Of a stretch of 64,000 nt of DNA, positions 53,884-61,957 are shown in pieces; position 1 is the first letter of the stretch, and each line of letters begins with the position of its first letter. The stretch comes from SZUA-430 sp964483585 (lineage in GTDB: Bacteria; Pseudomonadota; Alphaproteobacteria; Micropepsales; Micropepsaceae): contig CAZABH010000007.1 in the NCBI GenBank assembly GCA_964483585.1, forward strand, positions 23,899 through 87,898, given 5' to 3'. A program made the position numbers and the translations under genes. The notes below the pieces were generated by a model. The model was given only the letters and a program-made list of their open reading frames with translations, was not told the origin of the DNA and did not search any database.

Positions 53884-55716
53884 TCAGCGCTTTGCCTCTC
53901 CCTCAACCGCTCCCGGCACAATGGGAAGCAGCAAATGCGAATCGAACTGTCCCCCCGACCAGACCGTGTGACGCCCCTGGTTCATCAGGATCTTATGCTG
54001 GAAGCCACGCTCGGCCGTGATGTCGCGCCCCTTGATCGTGAGCACAAGTTCAGACCCCGCCTCGAAGAACGTGCTCGACGGCAGGATTTCGATATCGACG
54101 GGTATCCGCTCGCCGGGAACGACGGGCAGCGGCTCGTCATGTGACAGGAACGGTCGCCACGGCGTCGAGCGCGCCGGGTCCAGTTTACGCTCCGACACGC
54201 GCAACCAGCCCCGCGTCGCCACCGGAACGAACGCGTGATGATTGTCGAACAGAACGACCTTTCCATCCTTGTCGATCTTCCGGATGGCAACGAACACATC
54301 CATGTCCAGCCCGACATCCATCGAAACCCAGAGCCGCAGCTTGGTGTGCCCCGTCACCTCGGTGTCGACATCAAAGCGATGGCGAAAATCGAGCGTGTCG
54401 TCGCGCGTCGAGTTGTACTGTGCCATGGAGGGCACTGTCGGCTTCTCCGCGACCAGCGTCCGCTGCAGGGGATCGAGATAGAGCGGCGTATAGACAGTCC
54501 GCGCGATCGGCCATTCGTTCTCGTCACGTACGAACACATCGTGCCCGCCGCGGCGAACCTCGAGCCTGACACGGGGCTTGCCCGCCATCGCGTCGGGTAT
54601 GCCCTTCAAGAACCGGTCAAGGAAGGCCCGCTGGTAGTCCATGGCCTCCACGCTGTTCATGACATCCCACTCGTGGCGTCCATGCGTGAACAGCCACTTT
54701 TCCTTTGATCCGATCTGCATGTAGCCATTGAACGAGCCACGCGTATGCAGGCCCTGGACTGACCAGCTGCCGGCGACAAGCGCGGGCACGTTGATCCTCT
54801 CGAGCGCCGGCCCCTTGAAGGGCATCTCATCCGGGCGGGGCGTGACGCCATTCAGGAAGGACACGAGACCCTTGTAGGGAAAGGGCAGGGGCACATGCGT
54901 GACGAGCGGACGGCGCGTCAGGAACTCAGGCTCGTCATCAGTCCCAGAATAGGAACCCGGCCCCGCAAGCCACGACCGCACGAACGCGGTTTCCGGAATG
55001 CCGCCATGAAAGCCGGTATCGCGATAGGGATCCGTCGCCCCCTCCCACGGAATGATGGCCGCCAGTCCCCGCGGCCGCTCGGCAGCGACCATCCACTGGA
55101 TGATGGCGAGGTACGACACGCCGACGGTTGCAACCTTCCCGTTGCTCCAAGGCTGCTCGCTGGTCCATGTCACGACCTTGGCGAAGGCATCGACCGTGCC
55201 TTGTCCAAGCGGCTCCTTGGTTCCGGTAGACTTGCCGGTTCCCGGCGCGTCGACCGTGACCAGCGCATAGCCGTGCGGAACCCAGTAGGCCGGATCTGGC
55301 CCTTCGAACGGCGTCTCGGCGCTGACCCGGAAATCGCCGAACCGTGCGCGGCTCGCGCGGCGTCCGGGACCGCGTCCGTTGATGGTGTAGTCCTCCGGCG
55401 CAAGATCCTTGTCGTAGCTGGTCAGGGCCATCACCACAGGCACGCGATCATTCGTGTCGGGACGATAGATGTTGACCGACATGCGTGTGCCGTCAGGCAG
55501 GATCACGCCCACATCCTTCTCGACCCGGATGCCGGAGGGCAGGGGGAATATCTCGGTGAAATCATCACCCACTCGCGCACGAAGCGTTTCATTCGGTGCC
55601 CGCAGATTGGTGCTCGTGCTGAATTCGTGGACCACCTCGGGCGGTGTCAGCACGTAATACCCGCCAGCAATCAATGCCGCGGCTGCCAGCAAGGCAAGGG
55701 TCCGTCGAATGGTCAT
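53884..55716 (-). CDS. CocE/NonD family hydrolase (S15-like), exported
   Basis: 610 residues from ATG at 55716 (GGAG site before). N-terminal membrane anchor or signal (ALLAAAALIAGGYYVL). The S15 alpha/beta hydrolase domain has VMALTSYDKD, a TVDAPGTGKS oxyanion segment, and nucleophile elbow VGVSYLAI (Ser), then DALVAGSW-like LVAGSWSVQG; the C-terminal jelly-roll has LRLWVSMDVGLDMDVFVAI. The family includes cocaine esterase, X-Pro peptidases and glutaryl-7-ACA acylases. It is transcribed away from a TetR gene which probably controls it. Confidence 0.9.
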   Translation of the reverse strand: MTIRRTLALLAAAALIAGGYYVLTPPEVVHEFSTSTNLRAPNETLRARVGDDFTEIFPLPSGIRVEKDVGVILPDGTRMSVNIYRPDTNDRVPVVMALTSYDKDLAPEDYTINGRGPGRRASRARFGDFRVSAETPFEGPDPAYWVPHGYALVTVDAPGTGKSTGTKEPLGQGTVDAFAKVVTWTSEQPWSNGKVATVGVSYLAIIQWMVAAERPRGLAAIIPWEGATDPYRDTGFHGGIPETAFVRSWLAGPGSYSGTDDEPEFLTRRPLVTHVPLPFPYKGLVSFLNGVTPRPDEMPFKGPALERINVPALVAGSWSVQGLHTRGSFNGYMQIGSKEKWLFTHGRHEWDVMNSVEAMDYQRAFLDRFLKGIPDAMAGKPRVRLEVRRGGHDVFVRDENEWPIARTVYTPLYLDPLQRTLVAEKPTVPSMAQYNSTRDDTLDFRHRFDVDTEVTGHTKLRLWVSMDVGLDMDVFVAIRKIDKDGKVVLFDNHHAFVPVATRGWLRVSERKLDPARSTPWRPFLSHDEPLPVVPGERIPVDIEILPSSTFFEAGSELVLTIKGRDITAERGFQHKILMNQGRHTVWSGGQFDSHLLLPIVPGAVEGEAKR

Positions 55717-55781
55717 GGAGGCTCCGATGGTAAAGGCCATGGCCGGAGCATGGGCCACCCTTATTCGACTATCCAGTCATT

Positions 55782-55794
55782 TAGCATTTGGCTA
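55782..55794. promoter_or_regulatory. TetR operator candidate
   Basis: TAGC-ATTTG-GCTA, a 4+5+4 inverted repeat in the 88-base gap between the divergent hydrolase and TetR genes. Placement suits an autoregulated repressor; the arms are short, so chance is possible. Confidence 0.4.
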
Positions 55795-55804
55795 TGTTTC
55801 GCCC

Positions 55805-56455
55805 ATGCCACCCGCACCCGGATACCGAGGCCTCCGCCGAACGCCGAACCGCCAGGCTCTTCTGGCGGCCGCCGAAGAGCTTTTCGGGCGGCATGGCTTC
55901 GGCGCCGTGTCCGTTGACCAGATCGTTGCGCACGCGGGTGTGGCCAAGGGCACGTTCTACAATCACTTCCGCGACAAGGACGACATCGCCGGACAGGCCG
56001 CCCTAGCCATCCGCCACGAAGTGCGCGACCGCATCGCCAGCCTCAAGACACAGAGCAAGGACCCCGCGGTACACCTCGCCATCGCAATGACTTTGTTTCT
56101 CGAGCTTGCTGTCGCCAAGCCCAGGCGCGCACAAATTCTCGCCGCCTTGCTGGCAGATTCAACGAACGCAGCAGCCGGCATGAATACGCACGTACGCCAG
56201 ACCCTGGCGGCAGGCCTTGCCAGCGGTCGCCTTCAGATCTTGTCGGTCGATGCAGCACTCGTGCTCGTGATTGGCGTCGTGTCCGCAGGCATCGGGCAGC
56301 TTGTGCAGCGCAAGGTGTCAGCGCCGCGGCAGCGCATCAGCGAGATCGTCGTCCACGCACTGATGGGCATGGGCCTAACAAGGGCAGAGATTGAAGCCGG
56401 CATCATCCCGCAACTCGAAGCCCTCGTGCCGGGGCCTTGCGTGAAGCGCGAGTAG
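55805..56455 (+). CDS. TetR-family transcriptional regulator
   Basis: 216 residues from ATG at 55805. The helix-turn-helix is canonical: RQALLAAAEELFGRHGFGAV, then SVDQIVAHAGVAKGTFYNHF. The C-terminal part (VALVIGVVSAGIGQLVQ) is a variable ligand domain. It is divergent from the CocE/NonD hydrolase gene, so it likely represses that gene and itself; the inducer is unknown. Confidence 0.92.
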   Translation: MPPAPGYRGLRRTPNRQALLAAAEELFGRHGFGAVSVDQIVAHAGVAKGTFYNHFRDKDDIAGQAALAIRHEVRDRIASLKTQSKDPAVHLAIAMTLFLELAVAKPRRAQILAALLADSTNAAAGMNTHVRQTLAAGLASGRLQILSVDAALVLVIGVVSAGIGQLVQRKVSAPRQRISEIVVHALMGMGLTRAEIEAGIIPQLEALVPGPCVKRE

Positions 56456-56457
56456 CC

Positions 56458-56526
56458 CGCCATCCGTCAGCCGCTGCCTTGCGGCGTCGGCTGCCACCTT
56501 CCCCCGCGTTCCGCGAGGGAGGGGCT
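56458..56526 (-). repeat. Diverged inverted copy of the intergenic repeat
   Basis: Read on the minus strand, it shares GGGGGAAGGTGGC, CGGCG and TGACGGATG with the two direct copies at 56558 and 56635, with more mismatches. It lies immediately after the TetR stop. Confidence 0.65.
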
Positions 56527-56557
56527 ACATGGTTGGGGTGCTGCACAAACTTCGTTG

Positions 56558-56618
56558 CCCTTCCCCCGCTTGCGGGGGAAGGTGGCGCGCCGCGTCAGCG
56601 GCGTGACGGATGGGGGCC
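56558..56618 (+). repeat. Intergenic repeat, copy A
   Basis: 61-base unit: hairpin CCTTCCCCCGC-TT-GCGGGGGAAGG, then GTGGCGCGCCGCG and TCAGCGGCGTGACGGATGGGGGCC. Nearly identical to copy B 77 bases downstream. Confidence 0.9.
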
Positions 56619-56634
56619 AGCTCCAACGCAATTT

Positions 56635-56694
56635 CCCTTCTCCCGCTTGCGGGGGAAGGTGGCGCGCCGCGTCAGCGGCGTGACGGAAGGGGGC
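56635..56694 (+). repeat. Intergenic repeat, copy B
   Basis: 60 bases, differs from copy A at few positions (TTCTCCCGC instead of TTCCCCCGC, GGAAGGGGG instead of GGATGGGGG). Lies 9 bases before the end of the convergent MarR gene; the hairpins may stop transcription in both directions. Confidence 0.9.
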
Positions 56695-56703
56695 CTCTCG
56701 CCT

Positions 56704-57192
56704 TCAGCGCTTCTTCTTCGCCTTCGCCTTTGCCTTCGCTTCCTCGGCGGCGATCTGCGCGTCGGTCGCCGCCTGAGCGATCATGGTCAGCGCCTTGATG
56801 AACTCTGCCTTCAGCCGTTGCGGCAGCACGTTGAGGATCCCGGCTTCCGCGCGCAGCATGGCGGGCATCGCGCCGCGCAGGGCGCGTCGGCCTGCTGGCG
56901 TCAGCCGCACGGCATTCGCGCGCTGGTCCGCATCCGTCCGCTTGCGCGCCAGCAGCTCCTTGCTCTGCATGCGCACGATCATGTCGGCCAGTGTCGAGCG
57001 ATCGATGCCTGTCGCCTGCACAAGTTCCGTCTGGCTGGCCCCCTCGCGCTTGTCGATGGCAAACAGGACCGCGAACTGCCGTTGCGTCAGGGCCGAACCA
57101 TTCGCTTCGTTCGTGTACAGATCATTGGCGAACTGGTTGGCGCGGCGCAGCAGGTGGCTGGGCGAGGTCGCCAGGTCAAAGCTCTTTGCCAT
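56704..57192 (-). CDS. MarR-family transcriptional regulator
   Basis: 162 residues from ATG at 57192 (an ATG at 57225 is also in frame). Winged helix: ALTQRQFAVLFAIDKREGAS, then QTELVQATGIDRSTLADMIV and RMQSKELLARKRTDADQRAN, the last with the wing. The C-terminus ends in a run of Ala/Lys/Glu (EEAKAKAKAKKKR), unusual for MarR and likely to add non-specific DNA binding. Target and ligand unknown; the Nudix gene is divergent, 88 bases away. Confidence 0.9.
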   Translation of the reverse strand: MAKSFDLATSPSHLLRRANQFANDLYTNEANGSALTQRQFAVLFAIDKREGASQTELVQATGIDRSTLADMIVRMQSKELLARKRTDADQRANAVRLTPAGRRALRGAMPAMLRAEAGILNVLPQRLKAEFIKALTMIAQAATDAQIAAEEAKAKAKAKKKR

Positions 57193-57279
57193 ATCGTCGG
57201 TCCGGTGGGATAATCCTGCGAGCATGCGCGGGGATCCCCTGAATTTGGCCCGGAACCCGCATCAAGGACAAGTGACATT

Positions 57280-57822
57280 ATGGACACTGGCTTTCGTCAT
57301 GCGCCTTCGCCGCGCACCTGTTGCAACTTTGAGCGCCGCACCCCCGACGGGGACAATGTAGAGCGTCACGTCTGCTCAACGTGCGGGCACATTCACTACG
57401 TGAACCCCAAGATCGTGGCCGGAGCCGTATGCTCTTGGCACGGACGAATCCTTCTGTGCCGTCGGGCAATCGAGCCGCGGCGCGGCTTTTGGACGATTCC
57501 TGCAGGATATCTCGAGGAACACGAGGCCCCTGCTGCAGGTGCGAAGCGCGAAGCATGGGAAGAGGCCCTGGCGCCGATCGTGATTGATCGCCTTCTGGGC
57601 ATGTACGCTGTTCCGCGCATTTCGCAGGTGCAACTCATCTACCGCGCGACACTCGAGCGCGAGGAGTTTGCGGTCGGTACCGAAAGCCTCGAGGTCAGGC
57701 TCTTCGCGTGGGAGGAGATTCCCTGGGACGAACTCGCCTTCCCGAGTGTTTGGTGGTCCCTGAAGAATCATCGGGAGGTCGAGGGCAAGAGCGACTTTGC
57801 ACCGTTCGAGCGCACGCTTTGA
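57280..57822 (+). CDS. Nudix hydrolase with N-terminal zinc ribbon
   Basis: 180 residues. Cysteines in RTCCNF and VCSTCGHIHYVNP form a zinc ribbon, as in NudC-like and NADH/ADP-ribose pyrophosphatases. The Nudix box is GYLEEHEAPAAGAKREAWEE followed by ALA: all catalytic glutamates and the arginine are present, but the glycine after the EE pair is alanine. Substrate might be NADH, ADP-ribose or FAD. It shares an intergenic region with MarR and is followed by a convergent lipoprotein gene. Confidence 0.88.
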   Translation: MDTGFRHAPSPRTCCNFERRTPDGDNVERHVCSTCGHIHYVNPKIVAGAVCSWHGRILLCRRAIEPRRGFWTIPAGYLEEHEAPAAGAKREAWEEALAPIVIDRLLGMYAVPRISQVQLIYRATLEREEFAVGTESLEVRLFAWEEIPWDELAFPSVWWSLKNHREVEGKSDFAPFERTL

Positions 57823-57829
57823 TGCAAGC

Positions 57830-58261
57830 CTAGCCTGCAGGGGCCAGTGCATTTGCGCGGGCACACGTCTCAACGACACCTGCGTCGGTGCCGCCAGGAA
57901 GTGCTTCACTTCGGGCAACAGTCATTGCGCCACCCGCGCCAGGATAGAGATAGACAAGCACCGTGCACCCCGCACGTGGCTTGCCATAGGTCCAGAGCTC
58001 TGCACCCGACTCGCGTCGACGCACCGTAGGCTCGCCCCAAAGCGACAGAAGCTGCGATGCATCGAGGCCTGAAAGCGGGGCAGCCGGGGAGGCCTTTCTG
58101 GCAGTTTGCAGGATGGTCGCAGGTGCATCAGAAGAAGGGACAGGGCGCGTCTGCGCATTTGCATCACGCGAGGTCCCGGTGATGTCGCCCAGGGTCTGAC
58201 ACGCGCCAAGGCCGGCACACACGACGATTGTGGCGATGACCTTGCTCTCGATCTGACGCAT
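57830..58261 (-). CDS. Small lipoprotein, unknown
   Basis: 143 residues. Signal peptide with lipobox LGAC (Cys21) predicts an acylated outer- or inner-membrane lipoprotein. The mature part has SLDASQLLSLWGEPTVRRRE-like sequence (LSGLDASQLLSLWGEPTVRR) and AELWTYGKPRAGCTVLVYLY, reminiscent of small SmpA/BamE-like domains, but no firm family. It starts 3 bases after the EI24-family stop, on the same strand, forming an operon. Confidence 0.75.
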   Translation of the reverse strand: MRQIESKVIATIVVCAGLGACQTLGDITGTSRDANAQTRPVPSSDAPATILQTARKASPAAPLSGLDASQLLSLWGEPTVRRRESGAELWTYGKPRAGCTVLVYLYPGAGGAMTVARSEALPGGTDAGVVETCARANALAPAG

Positions 58262-58264
58262 GCT

Positions 58265-58927
58265 TCAGCCCTTCACCAGCTTGTGGAACTCGTGCGTCAT
58301 CATGGCAGCGCCAAACAGCGGCACGAAGAAATTCAGCCCCGGGATCATTGCCAGAAGCGCAATCAGCGCACCACCAAGGAACAGCCGCAAACGGTGCTGA
58401 CGCCGCAATTGCCGCGCCGCCGCCGGGTTGAGATGGCGCAGCGCCGCAAGCTCGAAGAAGGTGCGCCCGGCAAGGTACCCGTTGACGAAGAACATAACGG
58501 CTGCACCGATGCCGAACGATGCAAGCGTCAGCGGTATCGCAAGCAAGTTCAGCACGACGCTGACACCCGAAAAGACAAGGCCCGCCCGCAGCATGCCCCA
58601 GAACCCCGCACCATTCCCATGCGTGAGGCCCGGATAGTGCCGAGACTCGACCGCATCGGCGACCCGGTCCAGGAAAATGCTCGCGAAGGCCTGCGCGACC
58701 GGCACCCCGAGAAATATGAATGTGATCGTCAGCAGGGAGGCGGAAACGATGCGATAGGCTTCCTTCACCCATGCAAGACCGAAGTCGGGCACATGGGCCA
58801 CAACCCACTGCAGACCCAGCAGCAAGCCAAGGAACAGCCCCACAGTGCCGGCAAGGCTCAGCCACAAGACACCCCGGAAGCGGGCGTCGAACATCTGCGA
58901 CAGTGCGGCAGCAGCGCTGGAAAACAT
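58265..58927 (-). CDS. EI24-domain membrane protein (CysZ-like)
   Basis: 220 residues with four or more hydrophobic segments (GVLWLSLAGTVGLFLGLLLG, SLLTITFIFLGVPVAQAFA, GLVFSGVSVVLNLLAIPLTL, LRLFLGGALIALLAMIPGLN). The EI24 features DRVADAVESRHYPG and NGYLAGRTFFELAALRHL are present. Relatives include the sulfate transporter CysZ; most others lack assigned function. Upstream gene of the lipoprotein, transcribed away from the adenosine kinase gene. Confidence 0.88.
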   Translation of the reverse strand: MFSSAAAALSQMFDARFRGVLWLSLAGTVGLFLGLLLGLQWVVAHVPDFGLAWVKEAYRIVSASLLTITFIFLGVPVAQAFASIFLDRVADAVESRHYPGLTHGNGAGFWGMLRAGLVFSGVSVVLNLLAIPLTLASFGIGAAVMFFVNGYLAGRTFFELAALRHLNPAAARQLRRQHRLRLFLGGALIALLAMIPGLNFFVPLFGAAMMTHEFHKLVKG

Positions 58928-59013
58928 GAGGGCCTGTAGCTCAGGTTGTGCGGCGGGCTGTGTTCCTGTACCTCACTGCCCACTCGCTTTGCGCAAAATA
59001 AGAGGAAACGGCA

Positions 59014-60009
59014 ATGCATCAAGCAAAATTCGACGTGCTGGCCGTCGGCAACGCTATCGTCGACATCCTCGCATCGACGACCGACGAGTTCCTGAACCGT
59101 CACGGTATCGCCAAGGGTGCGATGACGTTGGTCGACAGCTTCCGTGCGGAGTTGCTTGGAAAGTCGATGCAGGATGCTGTGGAGGCATCGGGCGGGTCGG
59201 CTGCGAACACGACGGTGGGCATCGCCTCGTTCGGAGGCAGGGCCGCCTTCATCGGCAAGGTCAACGATGACCGTCTGGGCCAGGTCTTCGCCGAGGACAT
59301 CCGCAAGTCCGGTGTCGATTTCGATGCAACGCCTGTTGCCGGTCCGACCGCGACGGCTTCAAGCCACATCCTCGTTTCGCCAGACGGACAGCGATCGATG
59401 AACACATTTCTGGGTTGCGCCTCCGACCTGCATGCGCCCGACATGGACGCGCGCCGCATCGCGGATGCCTCCATCCTGTTCATCGAGGGCTATCTGTGGG
59501 ACAGCCCGTCGACCAAGGCAGCAATCCGCACCGCCATCGCGCATGCCCGCAATGCCGGCCGCAAGGTGGCCCTGACATTGTCCGATCCCTTTTGTGTTGG
59601 CCGCTGGCGCGAGGAGTTCCTCGAGCTGATGAAGACCGACGTCGACATCCTCTTCGCCAACGAGGAAGAGGCTAAGTCGCTGTTCCAGTCGCCGACCTTC
59701 GACCAGGCCTTCCAGTCCTTCCGCCACTGGGGCAGGACCGCTGCCATAACCCGTTCGGCCAAGGGCGCGGTCGTCGTGGGCAATGGTGCCGTGCACATCA
59801 TTGACGCCGAGCCCGTCGAGCGTGTCATCGACACGACCGGCGCCGGCGACCAATTCGCTGCCGGCTTCCTCTTCGGTCTCGCCCGCAATCTTCCGCTCGA
59901 CATCTGCGGTCGTCTCGGCGGCATTGCGGCAGCAGAGGTCATCTCGCACTTCGGCCCACGCCCGCAGGTTTCCCTGAAGGCACTCGCCGTCAAAGCCGGC
60001 GTCGTCTGA
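59014..60009 (+). CDS. Adenosine kinase-like PfkB-family kinase
   Basis: 331 residues. N-terminal VLAVGNAIVDILA, substrate segment GGSAANTTVGIASFGG, then the catalytic anion-hole motif DTTGAGDQFAAGFLFGL (Asp as base). Length and motifs match bacterial adenosine kinases of the ribokinase family, which phosphorylate adenosine with ATP. Site AAGAGGAAACGGC precedes the ATG. A small membrane protein follows 16 bases later and is probably co-transcribed. Confidence 0.92.
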   Translation: MHQAKFDVLAVGNAIVDILASTTDEFLNRHGIAKGAMTLVDSFRAELLGKSMQDAVEASGGSAANTTVGIASFGGRAAFIGKVNDDRLGQVFAEDIRKSGVDFDATPVAGPTATASSHILVSPDGQRSMNTFLGCASDLHAPDMDARRIADASILFIEGYLWDSPSTKAAIRTAIAHARNAGRKVALTLSDPFCVGRWREEFLELMKTDVDILFANEEEAKSLFQSPTFDQAFQSFRHWGRTAAITRSAKGAVVVGNGAVHIIDAEPVERVIDTTGAGDQFAAGFLFGLARNLPLDICGRLGGIAAAEVISHFGPRPQVSLKALAVKAGVV

Positions 60010-60025
60010 CAGGGAAGGGCACATC

Positions 60026-60388
60026 ATGGAATTTCTCTCGACGATCGGCGCTGCCGCGAGCCTCGCACTGGGCCTGCTGGGATTCGTGTACCCGAACGCC
60101 GCACTGCGGCTTGTAGGTCTGCAGCTCGTGCCGGGTCTCGCACATTCGGTCTCTGAGGTGCGCGCCACCTATGGCGGCATCTTCATCGGCATGTCGCTCT
60201 ATGCGCTGGTCGTGCAGGAGCCCCATGCATTCCTCGCGGTTGCCGCCGCCTGGATCATGGCCGCCGTGGCGCGCATCCTTTCCGCACTCTTCGAAAACGC
60301 CCTCACGTCCGCCAACATCGGCGGCATCATTGTCGAGCTGGCCATCGGTACCCTGATCGCCTGGCCGTGGCTGCGAGTGCCCGCCTGA
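60026..60388 (+). CDS. Small membrane protein, DUF4345-like
   Basis: 120 residues, four hydrophobic segments; SEVRATYGGIFIGMSLYALV after the first pair and the overall length resemble DUF4345 membrane proteins of unknown role. GGGAAGGG lies upstream of the ATG. Co-directional with the adenosine kinase gene. The assembly gap begins 71 bases after its stop. Confidence 0.75.
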   Translation: MEFLSTIGAAASLALGLLGFVYPNAALRLVGLQLVPGLAHSVSEVRATYGGIFIGMSLYALVVQEPHAFLAVAAAWIMAAVARILSALFENALTSANIGGIIVELAIGTLIAWPWLRVPA

Positions 60389-60459
60389 ACCGCAGCCGAT
60401 TGGCATCGCGGCCGTGACGGTGGCTGTCACGTTCGAAAAATAAAGCGCGTCATGGTGCG

Positions 60460-60559
60460 NNNNNNNNNNNNNNNNNNNNNNNNNNNNNNNNNNNNNNNNN
60501 NNNNNNNNNNNNNNNNNNNNNNNNNNNNNNNNNNNNNNNNNNNNNNNNNNNNNNNNNNN
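60460..60559. other. Assembly gap, 100 N
   Basis: Exactly 100 N, the usual scaffold filler, so true length is unknown. The 14 bases CGCGTCATGGTGCG occur immediately on both sides (60446-60459 and 60560-60573), which suggests that the contig ends overlap within a palindromic repeat rather than that much is missing. Confidence 0.95.
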
Positions 60560-60593
60560 CGCGTCATGGTGCGACTGCGCAGACCATGACGCG
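60560..60593. repeat. Interspersed palindrome of the GTCATGG type, copy 3
   Basis: Perfect 11-base arms CGCGTCATGGT and ACCATGACGCG around a 12-base loop, between convergent genes and bordering the assembly gap. Confidence 0.85.
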
Positions 60594-60631
60594 GGATTAC
60601 TTGCAGGGAGAGTTATGCAGCCAGCGCCCGC

Positions 60632-60955
60632 CTACTTCACCACACCCTTGCGCGCTGCCTTGCTGTCCAGCCCCGAGCGGTTCTCGCGGGCTTGCAGCTC
60701 GGTATAGACATCCTCGGGCTTCACCCCGCTCGAAGCCCACAACACACACAGGTGATAGAGCAGGTCAGCCGACTCCTCGACCTTCGCCTTGTAGTCGTCG
60801 CCAAGACAGGCAATGGCGACCTCGACGGCTTCCTCGCCGACCTTCTTGGCGCATTTCGCCGTGCCCTCCGCCAGCAGCTTGGCCGTATAAGATTGCGACG
60901 GATCGGCGGCCTTGCGGCTCATGACCTGACTGAAGAGATGGTCGAAGGGATGCAT
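60632..60955 (-). CDS. hisE: Phosphoribosyl-ATP diphosphatase
   Basis: 107 residues, stand-alone HisE. The MazG-like helical fold shows AKCAKKVGEEAVEVAIA, with the glutamates that bind magnesium, and KVEESADLLYHLCVLW. It hydrolyses phosphoribosyl-ATP to phosphoribosyl-AMP, the second step of histidine synthesis. Other his genes are not in the window, so the gene may end an operon or stand alone. It is divergent from the zinc uptake operon. Confidence 0.95.
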   Translation of the reverse strand: MHPFDHLFSQVMSRKAADPSQSYTAKLLAEGTAKCAKKVGEEAVEVAIACLGDDYKAKVEESADLLYHLCVLWASSGVKPEDVYTELQARENRSGLDSKAARKGVVK

Positions 60956-61058
60956 GGTGGCCCCGGATACATGTCTGGAATCGACAAGGGCGCAAGCCTA
61001 TCGCGCCCCGAGCGCACTGGCAAAAAAGGTTTCTGCCCCACTGGCGTGACATGCTAGC

Positions 61059-61193
61059 ATGCCCAACAATTCGGCAGTGTTGCACATCATGCACCAATTC
61101 AACCCTCTCACGGCAGGCTTGGTCGACCGGCTTGCGCCGGTTGCCGTTGCGGCAGCAATGATGTGGCTTGCCTTTGTCTGGGCCGTGACATGA
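61059..61193 (+). CDS. Small membrane peptide (44 aa) coupled to znuC
   Basis: 44 codons: MPNNSAVLHIMHQFNPLTAG, then LVDRLAPVAVAAAMMWLAFV and WAVT. A soluble start is followed by one convincing membrane helix. The stop overlaps the znuC start in the ATGA manner shared by the rest of the operon, good evidence that it is translated. A second ATG at 61089 would give 34 residues. Possibly a small regulatory or assembly subunit of the zinc transporter; no family recognised. Confidence 0.6.
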   Translation: MPNNSAVLHIMHQFNPLTAGLVDRLAPVAVAAAMMWLAFVWAVT

Positions 61194-61957
61194 CTCCGGC
61201 AATAACCCTCAAGGACGTTGTGGTTGCCTACCGCAGGCTTCCGGCCGTGCATCACGTATCGGGGACCTTCGCACCGGGTTCGCTGACCGCCATTGCCGGG
61301 CCCAACGGCGCGGGCAAAAGCACACTTCTGAAAGCCATGATGGGCTTCCTGCCCTTGAGCAGCGGACGCATCGACACCGGCGGCACGCAACCGACGCGCT
61401 TCGCCTATCTGCAGCAGGCCCCCGAAATCGACCGCAGCTTTCCCATCTCGGTGCTTCAGACCGTCATGTTCGGCGCTTGGCCGCGTGCCGGAGCCTTCCG
61501 TGCGGTCTCGAAGCTTGACCGGGAATGCGCCCGAGCCTGCATCGCAAATGTGGGCCTTGATGGCTACGAGCACGCACCCATTGCCGCCCTCTCGACGGGA
61601 CAGTGGCAGCGCACGCTGTTCGCGCGCCTCATCCTGCAGGATGCACGCGTGATTCTGCTCGACGAGCCCTTTGCATCTCTGGACGAGCGTACGACCGACG
61701 AGCTCATGGCTCTGGTGCATGGCTGGCACAAGGATGGTCGCAGCGTGATCGCAGTGCTGCACGACCTTGCCTTCATCCGGCAACATTTCCCGCAGACACT
61801 GTTGCTCGCGCGCGAGCGCGTTGCCTGGGGCCCGACAGCCGAGACCCTCTCGCAGGACAACCTGACCAAGGCCAAGGCGATGACCGACCGCTGGGCCCGC
61901 GATGGAGAGCGCGCGCCCCAGCACCATCACGATCACACAGGCCACGCCCACGCATGA
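61190..61957 (+). CDS. znuC: Zinc ABC transporter ATPase ZnuC
   Basis: 255 residues from ATG at 61190. Walker A GPNGAGKST, Walker B VILLDEPFASLD and the switch histidine VLHDLAF are normal; the signature reads LSTGQWQRTLFARL, where LSGGQ is usual. The C-terminus is His-rich (QHHHDHTGHAHA), as in several zinc transport ATPases. It energises import of zinc through ZnuB. Four-base overlaps link it with the small peptide before and znuB after. Confidence 0.92.
   Translation: MTPAITLKDVVVAYRRLPAVHHVSGTFAPGSLTAIAGPNGAGKSTLLKAMMGFLPLSSGRIDTGGTQPTRFAYLQQAPEIDRSFPISVLQTVMFGAWPRAGAFRAVSKLDRECARACIANVGLDGYEHAPIAALSTGQWQRTLFARLILQDARVILLDEPFASLDERTTDELMALVHGWHKDGRSVIAVLHDLAFIRQHFPQTLLLARERVAWGPTAETLSQDNLTKAKAMTDRWARDGERAPQHHHDHTGHAHA

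Noticed and set aside
56558..56694. Two-copy repeat considered as CRISPR
   Set aside because: Units are about 60 bases, only two clean copies exist, and there are no cas genes.
61050..61061. CATGCTAGCATG palindrome considered as a Zur box
   Set aside because: It does not resemble the AT-rich alphaproteobacterial Zur sites and overlaps the start codon of the small peptide; kept only as a curiosity.
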